A DNA stretch of 64,000 bases from JAAYDS01 sp012729155 (GTDB taxonomy: Bacteria > Chloroflexota > Anaerolineae > UBA1429). The stretch covers positions 62,001 to 126,000 of the forward strand of contig DAIPBO010000006.1 of NCBI GenBank assembly GCA_036774405.1, read 5' to 3'. Below the pieces are notes generated by a model that had not been told where the DNA came from, searched no databases, and saw only the letters and a list, made by a program, of their open reading frames with translations. This document shows positions 53,021 through 61,374 of this stretch, one piece after another. The position numbers were made by a program, and so were the translations under genes. Each line of letters starts with the position of its first letter. Position 1 is the first letter of the stretch.

Positions 53021-54618
53021 GGCGTAAAACTCTCCTGGGGTTTGCGGTGGAGTACGAGCGCATCGGTGGTCAACAGCATGACGGCGCCGCTGACGCCCTG
53101 CTGCAGGGCGCGCTTGGCCACCACGGCTGCATCGGCGATGCCATTCGCAATCATATCGACATAGCGCTCGCTCTTGACATCATAGCCATAGCCATAGCCC
53201 AGACGGCTGCTTTCGGCAATGACCAGCGGGGGGTGGACGCTGGCGTTCTCGGCGATACGCCGCATCGGCTCCTCGAGCACTCGCGCGACGATCTCGACGC
53301 CCAAACGCTCGTCGCCAGTGGCCTCGATATCGAGCACAGCAGGGATGCAGGCCAGAAAAGCCGCGCCACCGCCGGGCACAATACCTTCTTCCATGGCCAC
53401 GTCCACAGTCTTGATGCCCTGCTCGGCCAACTCGGTGAGCGTTTTGCGCTCTTGGCTGGTGAGTGCACCGATGCGCAGCTCACCGATACCGCCCGAAAAG
53501 TGCGACAGGAGCGTGCGCAACATCTCGCGCTCTTCTGGGTCATGCGAGGCGCGCATCTTGCCGCGCAACTCACGGCGGCGCTCGTTCAGCACCGCGCGAT
53601 CGCCCTGGCCGCCAGCGATGGTAAAGTTATCGCGCGTGACGGTGACACGCTCGGCCCGGCCCAGCTGTTCGAGCCGCACCTGATGCTCCGACCAACCATG
53701 CTTGTCATCGATGACGCTGGCGCCGGTGAGCAAGGCCATGTTCTCATAGGTGCCGCGGCGCTCATCGCCCACTGGCTTGAGGCTGGCCGCACACGATTTG
53801 ATGACGCCGCGTTCGTTGTTGGCCACCAGCATGCTCAGCGCCTTGTCTGACATACCGCGCACCGCAAGGAACAGCGTCTTGCCGCCAGCATTGACCACCT
53901 GCTCGAGCACGCTCTGGATGGCCTCGGTGGTCTCAAAGCGCATCTCACCCGCCAGCACATAGGCATCCTCGAGCACGGCGATGCGGCGCTCCTGGTCGGT
54001 GATCAAATAGGGCGAGAGATAGCCACCTCGGAAGCGAGCGCCCTCATGGTAGGCGCGGTCATGATAGGTGGCCACATAGGGCTCGATGACGATGGCGGCG
54101 TTTTCGCCCAGCACGTCGTAGAGCTCACCCAGCAGCTTGCCGATCTCGGCGTCTCCCATGGCGGCCGTGGCCACAGCTGCGATGCGCTCTTCGCCCTTGA
54201 GCGGCACCGCAAACCGTTGCAGCTCGCGCGCTGCGACATCAACCGCCTTTTCGATGCCGCGCCGCAGGATCATGGCATTGGCACCGGCCGCGATGAGTTT
54301 TTGCATCTCGCGCGCGGTGGCCTGCGCAATCACCGCCGTGGTGGCGCTACCATCGCCCACCTGGTTGCGCATATGCCAGACGATATGGCGCATCATCATA
54401 GCGCCGGCATTCTCTTGCCGGTCTGGCAGCTGCAACACACGTCGTGCGATGGTCGCAGCATCGTTCAAAAGCTCGGTCTCGTTGGTGCCTTCACGCTGAT
54501 TGCCGATATGTCCGCCAATGGGCCCCAGCGTCAGCGCTACCAGGCGGCCAATCGAGTTAAAGCCGCGCAGCATACTGACGCGACACTCTTCTCCTAGAAT
54601 CAGGTCGGGTTTGGGCAT
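53017..54618 (-). CDS. Divergent GroEL-like chaperonin
   Basis: The 533-residue protein aligns along its length with GroEL (MLRGFNSIGRLVALTLGP, GDGSATTAV, FRGGYLSPYL, VEEG-like AMEEGIVPGGGAA). It is not the housekeeping copy. The TLGPKGRN loop is TLGPIGGH, the C-terminal GGM tail is missing, and counted back from EEG the residue matching E. coli Asp398 (needed for ATP hydrolysis) is Gln400. The equivalents of Asp52 (Asp53) and Asp87 (Asp89) remain. No groES lies next to it. It may form a ring with altered or no ATPase and a narrow client range; the coupled beta-propeller gene is the obvious candidate client or partner (inference). Confidence 0.88.
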   Translation of the reverse strand: MPKPDLILGEECRVSMLRGFNSIGRLVALTLGPIGGHIGNQREGTNETELLNDAATIARRVLQLPDRQENAGAMMMRHIVWHMRNQVGDGSATTAVIAQATAREMQKLIAAGANAMILRRGIEKAVDVAARELQRFAVPLKGEERIAAVATAAMGDAEIGKLLGELYDVLGENAAIVIEPYVATYHDRAYHEGARFRGGYLSPYLITDQERRIAVLEDAYVLAGEMRFETTEAIQSVLEQVVNAGGKTLFLAVRGMSDKALSMLVANNERGVIKSCAASLKPVGDERRGTYENMALLTGASVIDDKHGWSEHQVRLEQLGRAERVTVTRDNFTIAGGQGDRAVLNERRRELRGKMRASHDPEEREMLRTLLSHFSGGIGELRIGALTSQERKTLTELAEQGIKTVDVAMEEGIVPGGGAAFLACIPAVLDIEATGDERLGVEIVARVLEEPMRRIAENASVHPPLVIAESSRLGYGYGYDVKSERYVDMIANGIADAAVVAKRALQQGVSGAVMLLTTDALVLHRKPQESFTP

Positions 54619-54672
54619 AGCGACCTCGTTGTTGCCTCCTATATACCGATTCTGGCACCGAACCTGTGTGCG

Positions 54673-54701
54673 AGTATACCATCATTGACAAGGCCAACCA
54701 A
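54673..54701 (-). promoter_or_regulatory. Promoter of the chaperonin/beta-propeller pair
   Basis: TTGGTT (54701-54696), 17-base spacer, TATACT (54678-54673) on the minus strand, about 55 bases before the ATG at 54618. No CIRCE-type heat-shock repeat is seen. Confidence 0.6.
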
Positions 54702-54759
54702 TCTAGGCCAAAATGCCTATAGTATGGCGCCCAGGGCTCGGCGGGCGGGCTGATGACTG

Positions 54760-54778
54760 TGCTATACTGTCCACAGTA
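54760..54778 (+). promoter_or_regulatory. Extended -10 promoter and small palindrome of the SelW-like gene
   Basis: TGC-TATACT (54760-54768) lies before the gene, and TACTGT-CC-ACAGTA (54765-54778) forms a 6-bp inverted repeat over the end of the -10 box and the start point, like an operator. Confidence 0.45.
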
Positions 54779-54807
54779 CGGTTCACACCCATTGGAGGAA
54801 AGTGACC

Positions 54808-55047
54808 ATGAGCAAGCGTATCGAAATCCGCTACTGCACCTCTTGAGGCTACCTGCCGCGTGCCGTCAGTTTGGCGGACAAGATGCTGAATCAGTTCAAG
54901 AATGCAGTGGGCGAGGTGGCGCTGATGCCCTCGAGTGGGGGCGCTTTCGAGATCTCGGTAGATGGCCTGCAGGTCTACTCCAAGCTCGAGACGGGGCGCT
55001 TTCCCAGTGAGAGCGCCGTCATTGGCGACGTCGCCGCCAAGCTCTAG
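54808..55047 (+). CDS. SelW/Rdx-family selenoprotein (CxxU)
   Basis: Starting at the ATG at 54808 (GGAGG upstream), the frame has one internal TGA (54844-54846) and then runs to a TAG at 55045. Read with selenocysteine it gives 79 residues with IRYCTSUGYLPRAVSLADKML: the CxxU redox motif of the Rdx family (SelW, SelV, SelT, SelH). The C-terminal part (GGAFEISVDGLQVYSKLETGRFP) is the usual SelW beta-hairpin, so the gene is whole. A 3-bp stem with an 8-base loop GTCAGTTT starts 16 bases after the TGA, the same loop position as in the other selenoprotein of this window. Probably a small thiol/selenol oxidoreductase. Confidence 0.93.
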
Positions 55048-55052
55048 TCATC

Positions 55053-55078
55053 AGCGGGCCGACTGCCATCGGCCCGCT
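55053..55078 (+). terminator. Terminator after the SelW-like gene
   Basis: AGCGGGCCGA (55053-55062) and TCGGCCCGCT (55069-55078) form a 10-bp stem; the tail is C/T-rich rather than a clean T-run. Confidence 0.65.
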
Positions 55079-55102
55079 CTCGCCCTCTCATAACCCCAAC
55101 TG

Positions 55103-55131
55103 TTGGTGACGCCTCCCATTCGTGCTAGACT
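55103..55131 (+). promoter_or_regulatory. Probable promoter of homoserine dehydrogenase
   Basis: TTGGTG (55103-55108), 17-base spacer, TAGACT (55126-55131) with TG two bases before. Confidence 0.5.
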
Positions 55132-55164
55132 GGGCCAACCTCAGCCCGCATGGAGGCGCGCTCT

Positions 55165-56193
55165 ATGAAGACCATTCGTGTCGCCCTGATCGGCCTGGGC
55201 AATATCGGCCGCAATCTACTCGATATCCTGGTGCATCGCCAGGCAGCCATCGCCCACGACCATGGCCTGCGCTTTAGTTTGGTGGCTGCTGCAGATTCGC
55301 GCGGAGCGGCCATCTGCGCCGAGGGGCTCGACCTGGCCCAACTGCGCGACATCAAGTTGGCGCGCGGCAGCGTCGCCGAAATACCGCTTCATGGCCGTGC
55401 TGGCCTCACCGGCCTAGGCATGCTTGCACAGATCGAGGCCGATGTGCTGGTCGAAGCCTCGCCCACCAACCTGGTAGACGGCGAACCTGGCATGAGCTGC
55501 TCACGGCTGGCACTCGAGCGCGGCATGCACCTGGTGTTCGCCAACAAGGGGCCACTGGTTCTGGCCTATGACGACCTCATGGCGCAGGCGGCCAGTGTCG
55601 GCCGTCAGGTGCTCTTTAGCGGCACCGTGGCGGGCGGCCTGCCCACCGTCAACATCGGCGTAAGAGACCTGGCCGGCAGCGGCGTCACCCGCGTCGAGGG
55701 CATCTTTAACGGCACCACCAACTATATCCTCACGCGCATGGCCAACGAGCACCTCAGCTATGATGCAGCCGTCAAGGGCGCCCAGGCCGCGGGCATCGCC
55801 GAGGCCGATCCCACTCTCGACGTGGACGGCTGGGATGCTGCCAACAAGCTGGTCATCATTGCCAACAGTGTGCTGCACCGCCCCACTCGGCTACAAGACC
55901 TCACCGTCAAGGGCATCCGCGACATCACCCTGGCAGACCTGGACGCAGCCGCGGCGCAGGGCCAGGCCATCAAGCTGCTGGCCATTGCAGAAAGGCAGGG
56001 CGGTGACTATGCGCTGCGCGTGGAACCCACCTGGCTGCCCCTGAACCACCCGCTGGCGCGGACGGGCATGTGGGACATGGCGGTGGTCTACTATACTGAC
56101 TATATGGGGGTGATCAGCGCCATCATCGAGGAAGAAGGCCCGGTGCCCACCTCGGCGGCGGTGCTGCGCGATATGATCAACCTCTACCGCTGA
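55165..56193 (+). CDS. hom: Homoserine dehydrogenase, no ACT domain
   Basis: Reduces aspartate semialdehyde to homoserine with NAD(P)H for threonine and methionine synthesis. The 342-residue protein has the Rossmann start VALIGLGNIGRNLL (about 6-19), NKGPLVL, the substrate motif EGIFNGTTNYIL (about 177-188) and DPTLDVDGWDAANKL (about 216-230). It ends soon after the catalytic domain, so the regulatory ACT domain found in many bacterial enzymes is absent. The ATG at 55165 has GGAGG 8 bases before; a GTG-like frame start at 55150 is less likely. Confidence 0.9.
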   Translation: MKTIRVALIGLGNIGRNLLDILVHRQAAIAHDHGLRFSLVAAADSRGAAICAEGLDLAQLRDIKLARGSVAEIPLHGRAGLTGLGMLAQIEADVLVEASPTNLVDGEPGMSCSRLALERGMHLVFANKGPLVLAYDDLMAQAASVGRQVLFSGTVAGGLPTVNIGVRDLAGSGVTRVEGIFNGTTNYILTRMANEHLSYDAAVKGAQAAGIAEADPTLDVDGWDAANKLVIIANSVLHRPTRLQDLTVKGIRDITLADLDAAAAQGQAIKLLAIAERQGGDYALRVEPTWLPLNHPLARTGMWDMAVVYYTDYMGVISAIIEEEGPVPTSAAVLRDMINLYR

Positions 56194-56339
56194 GGCCGGT
56201 CGAACAGGCGCACCATCACCTCACCGATGGCTGTGACGATCAGCCCCCATGAGGCCATCAGCAAGACCACCAGCCCCAGATAGAGCAAGGGGCTTTGGTC
56301 AGCGATCTCGACGTACAGGCGCAAGAGTGATACGTACAT
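56184..56339 (-). CDS. Small single-helix membrane protein, unknown function
   Basis: A 51-residue frame on the minus strand has the form short N-terminus, one strong hydrophobic helix (PLLYLGLVVLLMASWGLIVT, about 17-36) and a basic end (VRLFDRPQR). It fills the gap between hom and mutY and overlaps the last 10 bases of hom. GGTAGGG precedes the ATG. No family is recognised; coding status rests on composition and fit. Confidence 0.5.
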   Translation of the reverse strand: MYVSLLRLYVEIADQSPLLYLGLVVLLMASWGLIVTAIGEVMVRLFDRPQR

Positions 56340-56374
56340 TCGGCCCTACCCCCTGGCTGCTGAGGCCAGTATAG

Positions 56375-57496
56375 ATGGCCTCAGAGCGAACGCCAAGCCC
56401 AGCTACGGCGCTCATCGCCCCTGAGGCGTTGCAGGTCGCTGTGGCCGCCTTGCTGGCCTGGTACGATGCCGAACGACGCGACCTGCCCTGGCGCCAGACA
56501 CGCGACCCCTACCGCATCTGGCTGTCAGAGGTGCTGCTGCAGCAGACGCAGGTGGCAACGGCCCTGCCCTACTATGCCCGGCTTGTCGAACGCTACCCCA
56601 CGGTCGAGGCGCTGGCGGCCAGCGACCTGAACGAACTGCTGGCCCTCTGGCAGGGCCTGGGCTATTACGCGCGCGCACGCAGCCTGCGCCGCGCCGCCCA
56701 ACAGATTGTGGCGCAGCATGGCGGGCGCCTGCCGCAGGACTATGAGGCCCTGCTAGCTCTGCCCGGCATCGGCGAGTACACGGCAGGGGCCGTTCTGAGC
56801 ATCGCCTTTGGGCTGCCCACGCCGGCCATCGATGGTAACGTACGCCGTGTGTTGGCGCGTCTGTTCGATCTGGCCAAAGACCTGCGGACCCCCGAGATGC
56901 AGCGCTGGCTGACCATGGCCTCGCTGGCCATGCTGCCGCCCGAGCGCGCCGGTGACTACAACCAGGCAATGATGGAGCTGGGCGCCAGTCTCTGCCGTCC
57001 GCGCGACGCCGCCTGCGGCGCCTGCCCCTTGCGGCAAGCCTGCCTGGCGCACGACCGTGGCACCGCGTCAGATCGGCCTGTACGCCCACCGCGCCGCCAG
57101 ACGCCCACTCACGAGCGTGTGGCGGCCCATTGCCTGGATAACGATCGTCTGTTGATCGTAAGGCGGCTGCCCAGCGGCCTGCTGGGCGGTCTGTGGGAGC
57201 TGCCCAATTTTGCCCTGCCGCCCAACGCCGCCCCTACTGCGGCGCTGCAGATGGCCCTGGCCCCCCACGCCCCCGATGCGCTGCCAGGCGAAGAGCTGAC
57301 TCTGGTGCGCCACGCCTACACCCATTTCTCGGTGCGGGTGCACGTGCTCGCCTGCACACTGACCGGCTTTGTGCCAAGCGGCGAGTGGGACGCCTGCCAC
57401 TGGCTCGCGCTCGATGAACTCGAACGCTACGGCCTCACCGGCGTGGCGCTCAAGGCTATGAGACAGGGCCCCTGGCTGGCGCCGCGCCTGCTATAG
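56375..57496 (+). CDS. mutY: A/G-specific adenine DNA glycosylase MutY
   Basis: MutY removes adenine paired with 8-oxoguanine. The 373-residue protein has the helix-hairpin-helix enzyme core with catalytic Glu52 in WLSEVLLQQTQV, Asp153 in AIDGNVRRV, LPGIGEYTAGAV (about 129-140) and the [4Fe-4S] site Cys207, 214, 217, 223 (C-x6-C-x2-C-x5-C). The C-terminal ~130 residues are the NUDIX-like 8-oxoG-recognition domain (GLLGGLWELPNF, HAYTHFSVRVHV). The end meets the aspartase gene stop in CTATAG. Confidence 0.95.
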   Translation: MASERTPSPATALIAPEALQVAVAALLAWYDAERRDLPWRQTRDPYRIWLSEVLLQQTQVATALPYYARLVERYPTVEALAASDLNELLALWQGLGYYARARSLRRAAQQIVAQHGGRLPQDYEALLALPGIGEYTAGAVLSIAFGLPTPAIDGNVRRVLARLFDLAKDLRTPEMQRWLTMASLAMLPPERAGDYNQAMMELGASLCRPRDAACGACPLRQACLAHDRGTASDRPVRPPRRQTPTHERVAAHCLDNDRLLIVRRLPSGLLGGLWELPNFALPPNAAPTAALQMALAPHAPDALPGEELTLVRHAYTHFSVRVHVLACTLTGFVPSGEWDACHWLALDELERYGLTGVALKAMRQGPWLAPRLL

Positions 57497-58888
57497 CTCC
57501 TGGCCAGGGATGCCCGGCTCGGTCATTCCGTAGGGGTCGAGCACGGTGTCGAGCTGCTCTGCGGTGAGATACCCCAGCTCTTCGGCCACCTGCCGCAGTG
57601 GCACGCCGCGGCCAAGCGCCTCTTGCGCCACCTTGGCCGCGGCACTGTAACCGATGTAAGCATTGAGGGCGGTGGCCAGGCCGATGCTCCTTTGCCCCAG
57701 CTCGGCGCAGCGCGCCTCGTTGGCAACGATGCCGCTAACACAGCGGTCGGTGAACGCCGCCATGCCCCGTGTAAGCACCTCGAGCGACTGTAGCAGGTTG
57801 TAGGCGAGAATGGGCACCATCACATTCAACTCGAGCTGGCCAGCCTGAGCACAGGCCATGATGGTGAGATCGTTGCCCATCACGTGATAGCAGACCATGT
57901 TGAGCATCTCGGCCATCACCGGGTTGACCTTGCCTGGCATGATGGACGAGCCGGGCTGCACCGCCGGCAGCACGATCTCTGCCAGACCGGTGGTGGGGCC
58001 AGAACTGAGCAGGCGCAGATCGTTGGCGATGCGCGTCAGCGTCACAGCCAGGGTACGCAGTGCCGACGAGAGATCGGTGAAATCGGCTGCGCTCTGCATC
58101 GACTCGAACAGGTTGCCCGAACTGCAAAAGGTGAGGCCCGTCAACGCGCTGAGCCGTGCTACCATGGCCTGGTGATAGCCCGGGTGGGCGTTGAGGCCTG
58201 TGCCGGTGGCAGTGCCGCCGATGCCCAGCCGTCGCACGCGCGCAGCGGCAGCACTGATGCGCTCGCCATCCAGCCGCACAGCGCGGGCATAGCCCCCAAA
58301 CTCTTGGCCCAGGCGCACCGGCACCGCATCTTGCAGGTGAGTGCGGCCCGCCTTGAGGATAGGGTCAAAGGCCTGGGCCTGAGCCTCGAGCGTCTCGGCC
58401 AGGCGCTCAACCTGCGCCAGCAGCGGCCCCACCAGCCGCGCGGCGCCCACACGCGTCACCGTGGGGATGACATCGTTGGTCGATTGCGCCATGTTCACGT
58501 GGTCGTTGGGGTTGACAGGGTCGTACACACCACGCTGCCCCCCCAGAGACTCGTTGGCCAGGTTGGCGATGACCTCGTTGGCGTTCATGTTGTGCGAGGT
58601 GCCGGCGCCCGCCTGAAAGGGGTCTACAACGAACTGATCGTGTAGCTCGCCATCTGCCAGCCGCTGCGCCGCCGCGACGATCGCCTCGCCGCGGCGCTCG
58701 TCGAGCTGCCCAAGCGACATGTTGACCTGTGCCGCCGCCAGCTTGACCAGTGCGGTGGACGACAGGTACACCGCCGGCTGCCTGAGCCCGCTGATGCAAA
58801 AGTTCTCGACAGCGCGTTGCGTCTGTGCGCCCCACAGGGCGTCGTCGGGCACCTGCACAGGGCCCAGAGAGTCACGTTCAGTTCGCAT
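57491..58888 (-). CDS. Aspartase/fumarase superfamily lyase, probably aspartate ammonia-lyase
   Basis: The 465-residue protein is a member of the class II fumarase/aspartase family: GTSHNMNANEVIAN (about 95-108), the STNDVIPT motif, and the catalytic loop GSSIMPGKVNPV (about 311-322). AGQLELNVMVPILAYNLLQS and the C-terminal DPYGMTEPGIPG look more like aspartases (AGQLxLNVMEP, MTxPGI) than fumarases (SGNFELNV). So it more likely interconverts aspartate and fumarate plus ammonia; class II fumarase is the alternative. The ATG at 58888 has GAGGAGG before it; it overlaps the peptidase gene by 11 bases. Confidence 0.88.
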   Translation of the reverse strand: MRTERDSLGPVQVPDDALWGAQTQRAVENFCISGLRQPAVYLSSTALVKLAAAQVNMSLGQLDERRGEAIVAAAQRLADGELHDQFVVDPFQAGAGTSHNMNANEVIANLANESLGGQRGVYDPVNPNDHVNMAQSTNDVIPTVTRVGAARLVGPLLAQVERLAETLEAQAQAFDPILKAGRTHLQDAVPVRLGQEFGGYARAVRLDGERISAAAARVRRLGIGGTATGTGLNAHPGYHQAMVARLSALTGLTFCSSGNLFESMQSAADFTDLSSALRTLAVTLTRIANDLRLLSSGPTTGLAEIVLPAVQPGSSIMPGKVNPVMAEMLNMVCYHVMGNDLTIMACAQAGQLELNVMVPILAYNLLQSLEVLTRGMAAFTDRCVSGIVANEARCAELGQRSIGLATALNAYIGYSAAAKVAQEALGRGVPLRQVAEELGYLTAEQLDTVLDPYGMTEPGIPGQEL

Positions 58889-59471
58889 CGTCGTCCTCCT
58901 CGTGAGGTAGGTGGCCGGCATGCGCCATGCCCAGCAAGAAACCCCTGGCACGCTCAGCCAGCGGATAGCGGTTAACCAGCGCCCAGAAAGCCGGTGAATG
59001 GTTGGGCTCGCGCAGATGGGCCAGCTCGTGCATCAGCACATAGTCGAGCACCCAGACAGGCACAACACGCAGCCGATCAGAGATGCGGATGGTGCCACTC
59101 CCCGGGGTGCAACTGCCATAGCGGCTGCGCTGATTGCTGACAAAGCGGATGCTCTGCCAGGCGAGTTGCCCCCCAAAATGGCGTGCGTTGAGCTGTTGCG
59201 CCCTTCGCTCGGCCTCATCATCGGATGGGGGTGGGCGCCGCGCCTGAGAGCGCTCGAGCCGGGGCAGGAGCTTTTCAACTGCCCGCTTAACCTCGCGCTG
59301 CGACGTGGCCAGGGGGGCGCGCACTTCAATGAGCCCTGGCCCCGCCCAACCCGCAGCGATGCTTTTGGTACGCCGTGCGCTGCGCACCACGCGCACCTGC
59401 ACTGTGGCGCCATCGGCGCCCGTCAGGGTGAATGTCTCTGGGCCGGCAGGTTTGGTTCGTGGCGAGGGCAT
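58878..59471 (-). CDS. YgjP-like (DUF45/M48-type) zinc metallopeptidase
   Basis: The 197-residue protein carries the zinc motif HELAHLREPNHSPAFW (about 149-164), with RSRYGSCTPGSGTIRISDRLRVVP before it, the signature of the YgjP/SprT-like DUF45 family. The cellular substrate is unknown. The ATG at 59471 follows GAGGAAG; the open frame to 59603 runs through tRNA-Leu and is not coding. It probably shares a transcript with the aspartase gene, which it overlaps. Confidence 0.85.
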   Translation of the reverse strand: MPSPRTKPAGPETFTLTGADGATVQVRVVRSARRTKSIAAGWAGPGLIEVRAPLATSQREVKRAVEKLLPRLERSQARRPPPSDDEAERRAQQLNARHFGGQLAWQSIRFVSNQRSRYGSCTPGSGTIRISDRLRVVPVWVLDYVLMHELAHLREPNHSPAFWALVNRYPLAERARGFLLGMAHAGHLPHEEDDDAN

Positions 59472-59522
59472 CTCTTCCTCTAGAAAAGCGAAACCCCAGC
59501 GCTCACGCGTTGGGGTTCCATC

Positions 59523-59609
59523 TGGTGCCGAGAGAGGGATTTGAACCCTCACGGGTCTATTACCCACTGCGCCCTGAACGCAGCGCGTCTGCCGTTCCGC
59601 CATCTCGGC
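59523..59609 (-). tRNA. tRNA-Leu (CAG)
   Basis: The cloverleaf reads GCCGAGA...TCTCGGC at the acceptor, anticodon arm CTGCG-TTCAGGG-CGCAG (anticodon CAG), a long variable arm as in class II tRNAs, and GGTTCAAATCC in the T arm. The 3' CCA is encoded (59525-59523). Confidence 0.95.
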
Positions 59610-59621
59610 TCAACGCGGTGC

Positions 59622-59650
59622 ACTATACACCGATCGACTATGACTGTCAA
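59622..59650 (-). promoter_or_regulatory. Promoter of tRNA-Leu
   Basis: TTGACA (59650-59645), 17-base spacer, TATAGT (59627-59622) on the minus strand, 13 bases before the mature 5' end. Confidence 0.75.
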
Positions 59651-59691
59651 AACGCCAGGCGCGCCTGACCTTCAGCTCTCGTCAAGCCTCG

Positions 59692-61362
59692 TCAGCGCTC
59701 GTCGACCAGGCCCTTTTCGCGTGCCTCAGTGTAGAGCATGCGCTGCGTAGACGTGTACCATTCGGCGATGTTACGAAAGCGGTCTGAGGCCTCGCTGATC
59801 ATTCCGATCTGCACGCCCATGATCTCATCGTCCACAGCATAAGCATAGACGGGCTGGTAGAGCAGCAGTGAGGGCACATCCTCGGCGAAGTACGCCTGAA
59901 ACTCGGCATAGAGCGCGGCACGCTCGGCCTCTTCAGGGGTAAGGCGCGCCGCGGCCAAAACACGGTCGCTATCGCCACTCACATAGCCGGCAAAGTTGAG
60001 CCCATCGTCGGTGGCCTGGCTAGAGTGCCAGTAGGGATACGGGTCAGGATCGGGCGGCAGCGTCTGCCAGCCGGTGAGCACGGCGTCAAAGCGCCGCAGG
60101 CGAAGATGCTCACTCACCAGCGTGTCCCACGACACCAGCGTCGGGTTGGCCTGTATGCCCACCTCGCGCAGCTGCTCGCTGATCGCCTGAACCAGCTTGA
60201 CGCGCACGGGGTCGTCGTCGTTGGTCACCAGGGCAAACTCGAGCTTGAACGCCCCCTGCTCGCGGATGCCATCGCCATCATGGTCGTACCAGCCCGAGTC
60301 GTCGAGGATGGCACGGGCCTTGGCCAGGTCATGCGTGTACTTGGGCACGTTAGGGTCATAGGCCCAAGAGTGCGGCAGAATGGGGCTATGGATGACAATG
60401 CCCTGCCCCCCCAGCACCTCGTCGACCAGCGCCTGCCGGTCAAGGGCATACATCATTGCCTGGCGCACGTCTACCGACTGGAACACAGGCCGGTCGAGGT
60501 TGAGGATGACCAGGTTGTAGCCGGCCAACGGCCCCGTGTAGAGCGCCAGATCGTCATCCTTACGGACGACATCGAGATACTCGGGCAGCACACGCGCCAG
60601 GCCTTGCACCTCACCACGCTTGCGCCCCTCAAAGACGGACGGCGTATCGGGGTAAAAGCGTAACTCGAGGCGCTCCAGATAGGGGGGCTGGCCATAGTAG
60701 CCTTCGAACGGCACCAGCACCATGTGCAGCGCCGTAACATCTTCCACCCGGAAGGGCCCCGTGCCAACGGGCGAGCCGTTAAAGTCGCTCTCGGCCAGAC
60801 GCCCCGGCTCGACAGCGCGCAGGATGTGCGCTGGCAGCACCCCGATGGTGGTATAGTCGAGGAAGGGTGCATAGGGCTCGCGCAGGGTAAAGCGGACCGT
60901 GTATTCGCTCAGCGCCTCGGCGGCCACATTACGCCACAGGTCAGACAGAAAGGCGGCGCCCTGAAAGGCCGGGTCCTGCATCAGCCCGACGGTAAAGATC
61001 ACATCGCGGGCGCTAAACGGCGCGCCGTCGTGCCAGGTGACGTCCTCTCGCAGGTGAAAGGTATAGATGGTGCCACCGGCAGAGATATCCCAACTCGTCG
61101 CCAGATCGGGCTGGATGCGCCCGCGCTCATCGGCCCGGGTGAGCCCGCTGTAGATCAGGGCCACCAGGTCCTGGTCGACCGGGTTGGCCTGCGAAAGCAG
61201 GGGGTTGACGGTCTGTGGTGTGCCCGCCAGGCCCTCGACATAGATGCCGCCGGCCTCAGGCACAGTCACGCGGTTGACGCGAAAGGCCACATAGGCCAAC
61301 ACCAGGGCCAACCCGAGGATGGCCACCAGCGCAATGATCACCTGGAAGCGAACTCGCCCCAT
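59692..61362 (-). CDS. ABC transporter substrate-binding protein, family 5 (peptide/nickel type)
   Basis: The 556-residue protein starts with a membrane helix (about 8-27) that may be an uncleaved anchor, then the SBP_bac_5 fold: GIYVEGLAGTPQTVNPLL, IYSGLTRADERGRIQPDLATSW, YTFHLREDVTWHDGAPFSARDV (about 105-126) and SPVGTGPFRV. The family binds oligopeptides, nickel or sugars outside the cell for an ABC importer. No permease or ATPase gene adjoins it. It lies just downstream of secG and may be read from that promoter. Confidence 0.9.
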   Translation of the reverse strand: MGRVRFQVIIALVAILGLALVLAYVAFRVNRVTVPEAGGIYVEGLAGTPQTVNPLLSQANPVDQDLVALIYSGLTRADERGRIQPDLATSWDISAGGTIYTFHLREDVTWHDGAPFSARDVIFTVGLMQDPAFQGAAFLSDLWRNVAAEALSEYTVRFTLREPYAPFLDYTTIGVLPAHILRAVEPGRLAESDFNGSPVGTGPFRVEDVTALHMVLVPFEGYYGQPPYLERLELRFYPDTPSVFEGRKRGEVQGLARVLPEYLDVVRKDDDLALYTGPLAGYNLVILNLDRPVFQSVDVRQAMMYALDRQALVDEVLGGQGIVIHSPILPHSWAYDPNVPKYTHDLAKARAILDDSGWYDHDGDGIREQGAFKLEFALVTNDDDPVRVKLVQAISEQLREVGIQANPTLVSWDTLVSEHLRLRRFDAVLTGWQTLPPDPDPYPYWHSSQATDDGLNFAGYVSGDSDRVLAAARLTPEEAERAALYAEFQAYFAEDVPSLLLYQPVYAYAVDDEIMGVQIGMISEASDRFRNIAEWYTSTQRMLYTEAREKGLVDER

Positions 61363-61374
61363 CTGGCGCCCTCG

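Noticed and set aside
53017..54618. Housekeeping GroEL
   Set aside because: No groES beside it, no GGM tail, changed nucleotide-loop residues and Gln at the Asp398 place.
54753..55010. 85-residue frame overlapping the SelW-like gene in another frame
   Set aside because: It has no family resemblance, and the frame from 54808 with Sec gives a complete Rdx protein.
57491..58888. Firm assignment as fumarase
   Set aside because: The AGQLELNVM and MTEPGI segments are nearer to aspartases; only the superfamily is certain.
59472..59603. N-terminal extension of the YgjP-like peptidase
   Set aside because: It translates the tRNA-Leu gene; the ATG at 59471 has a ribosome site.
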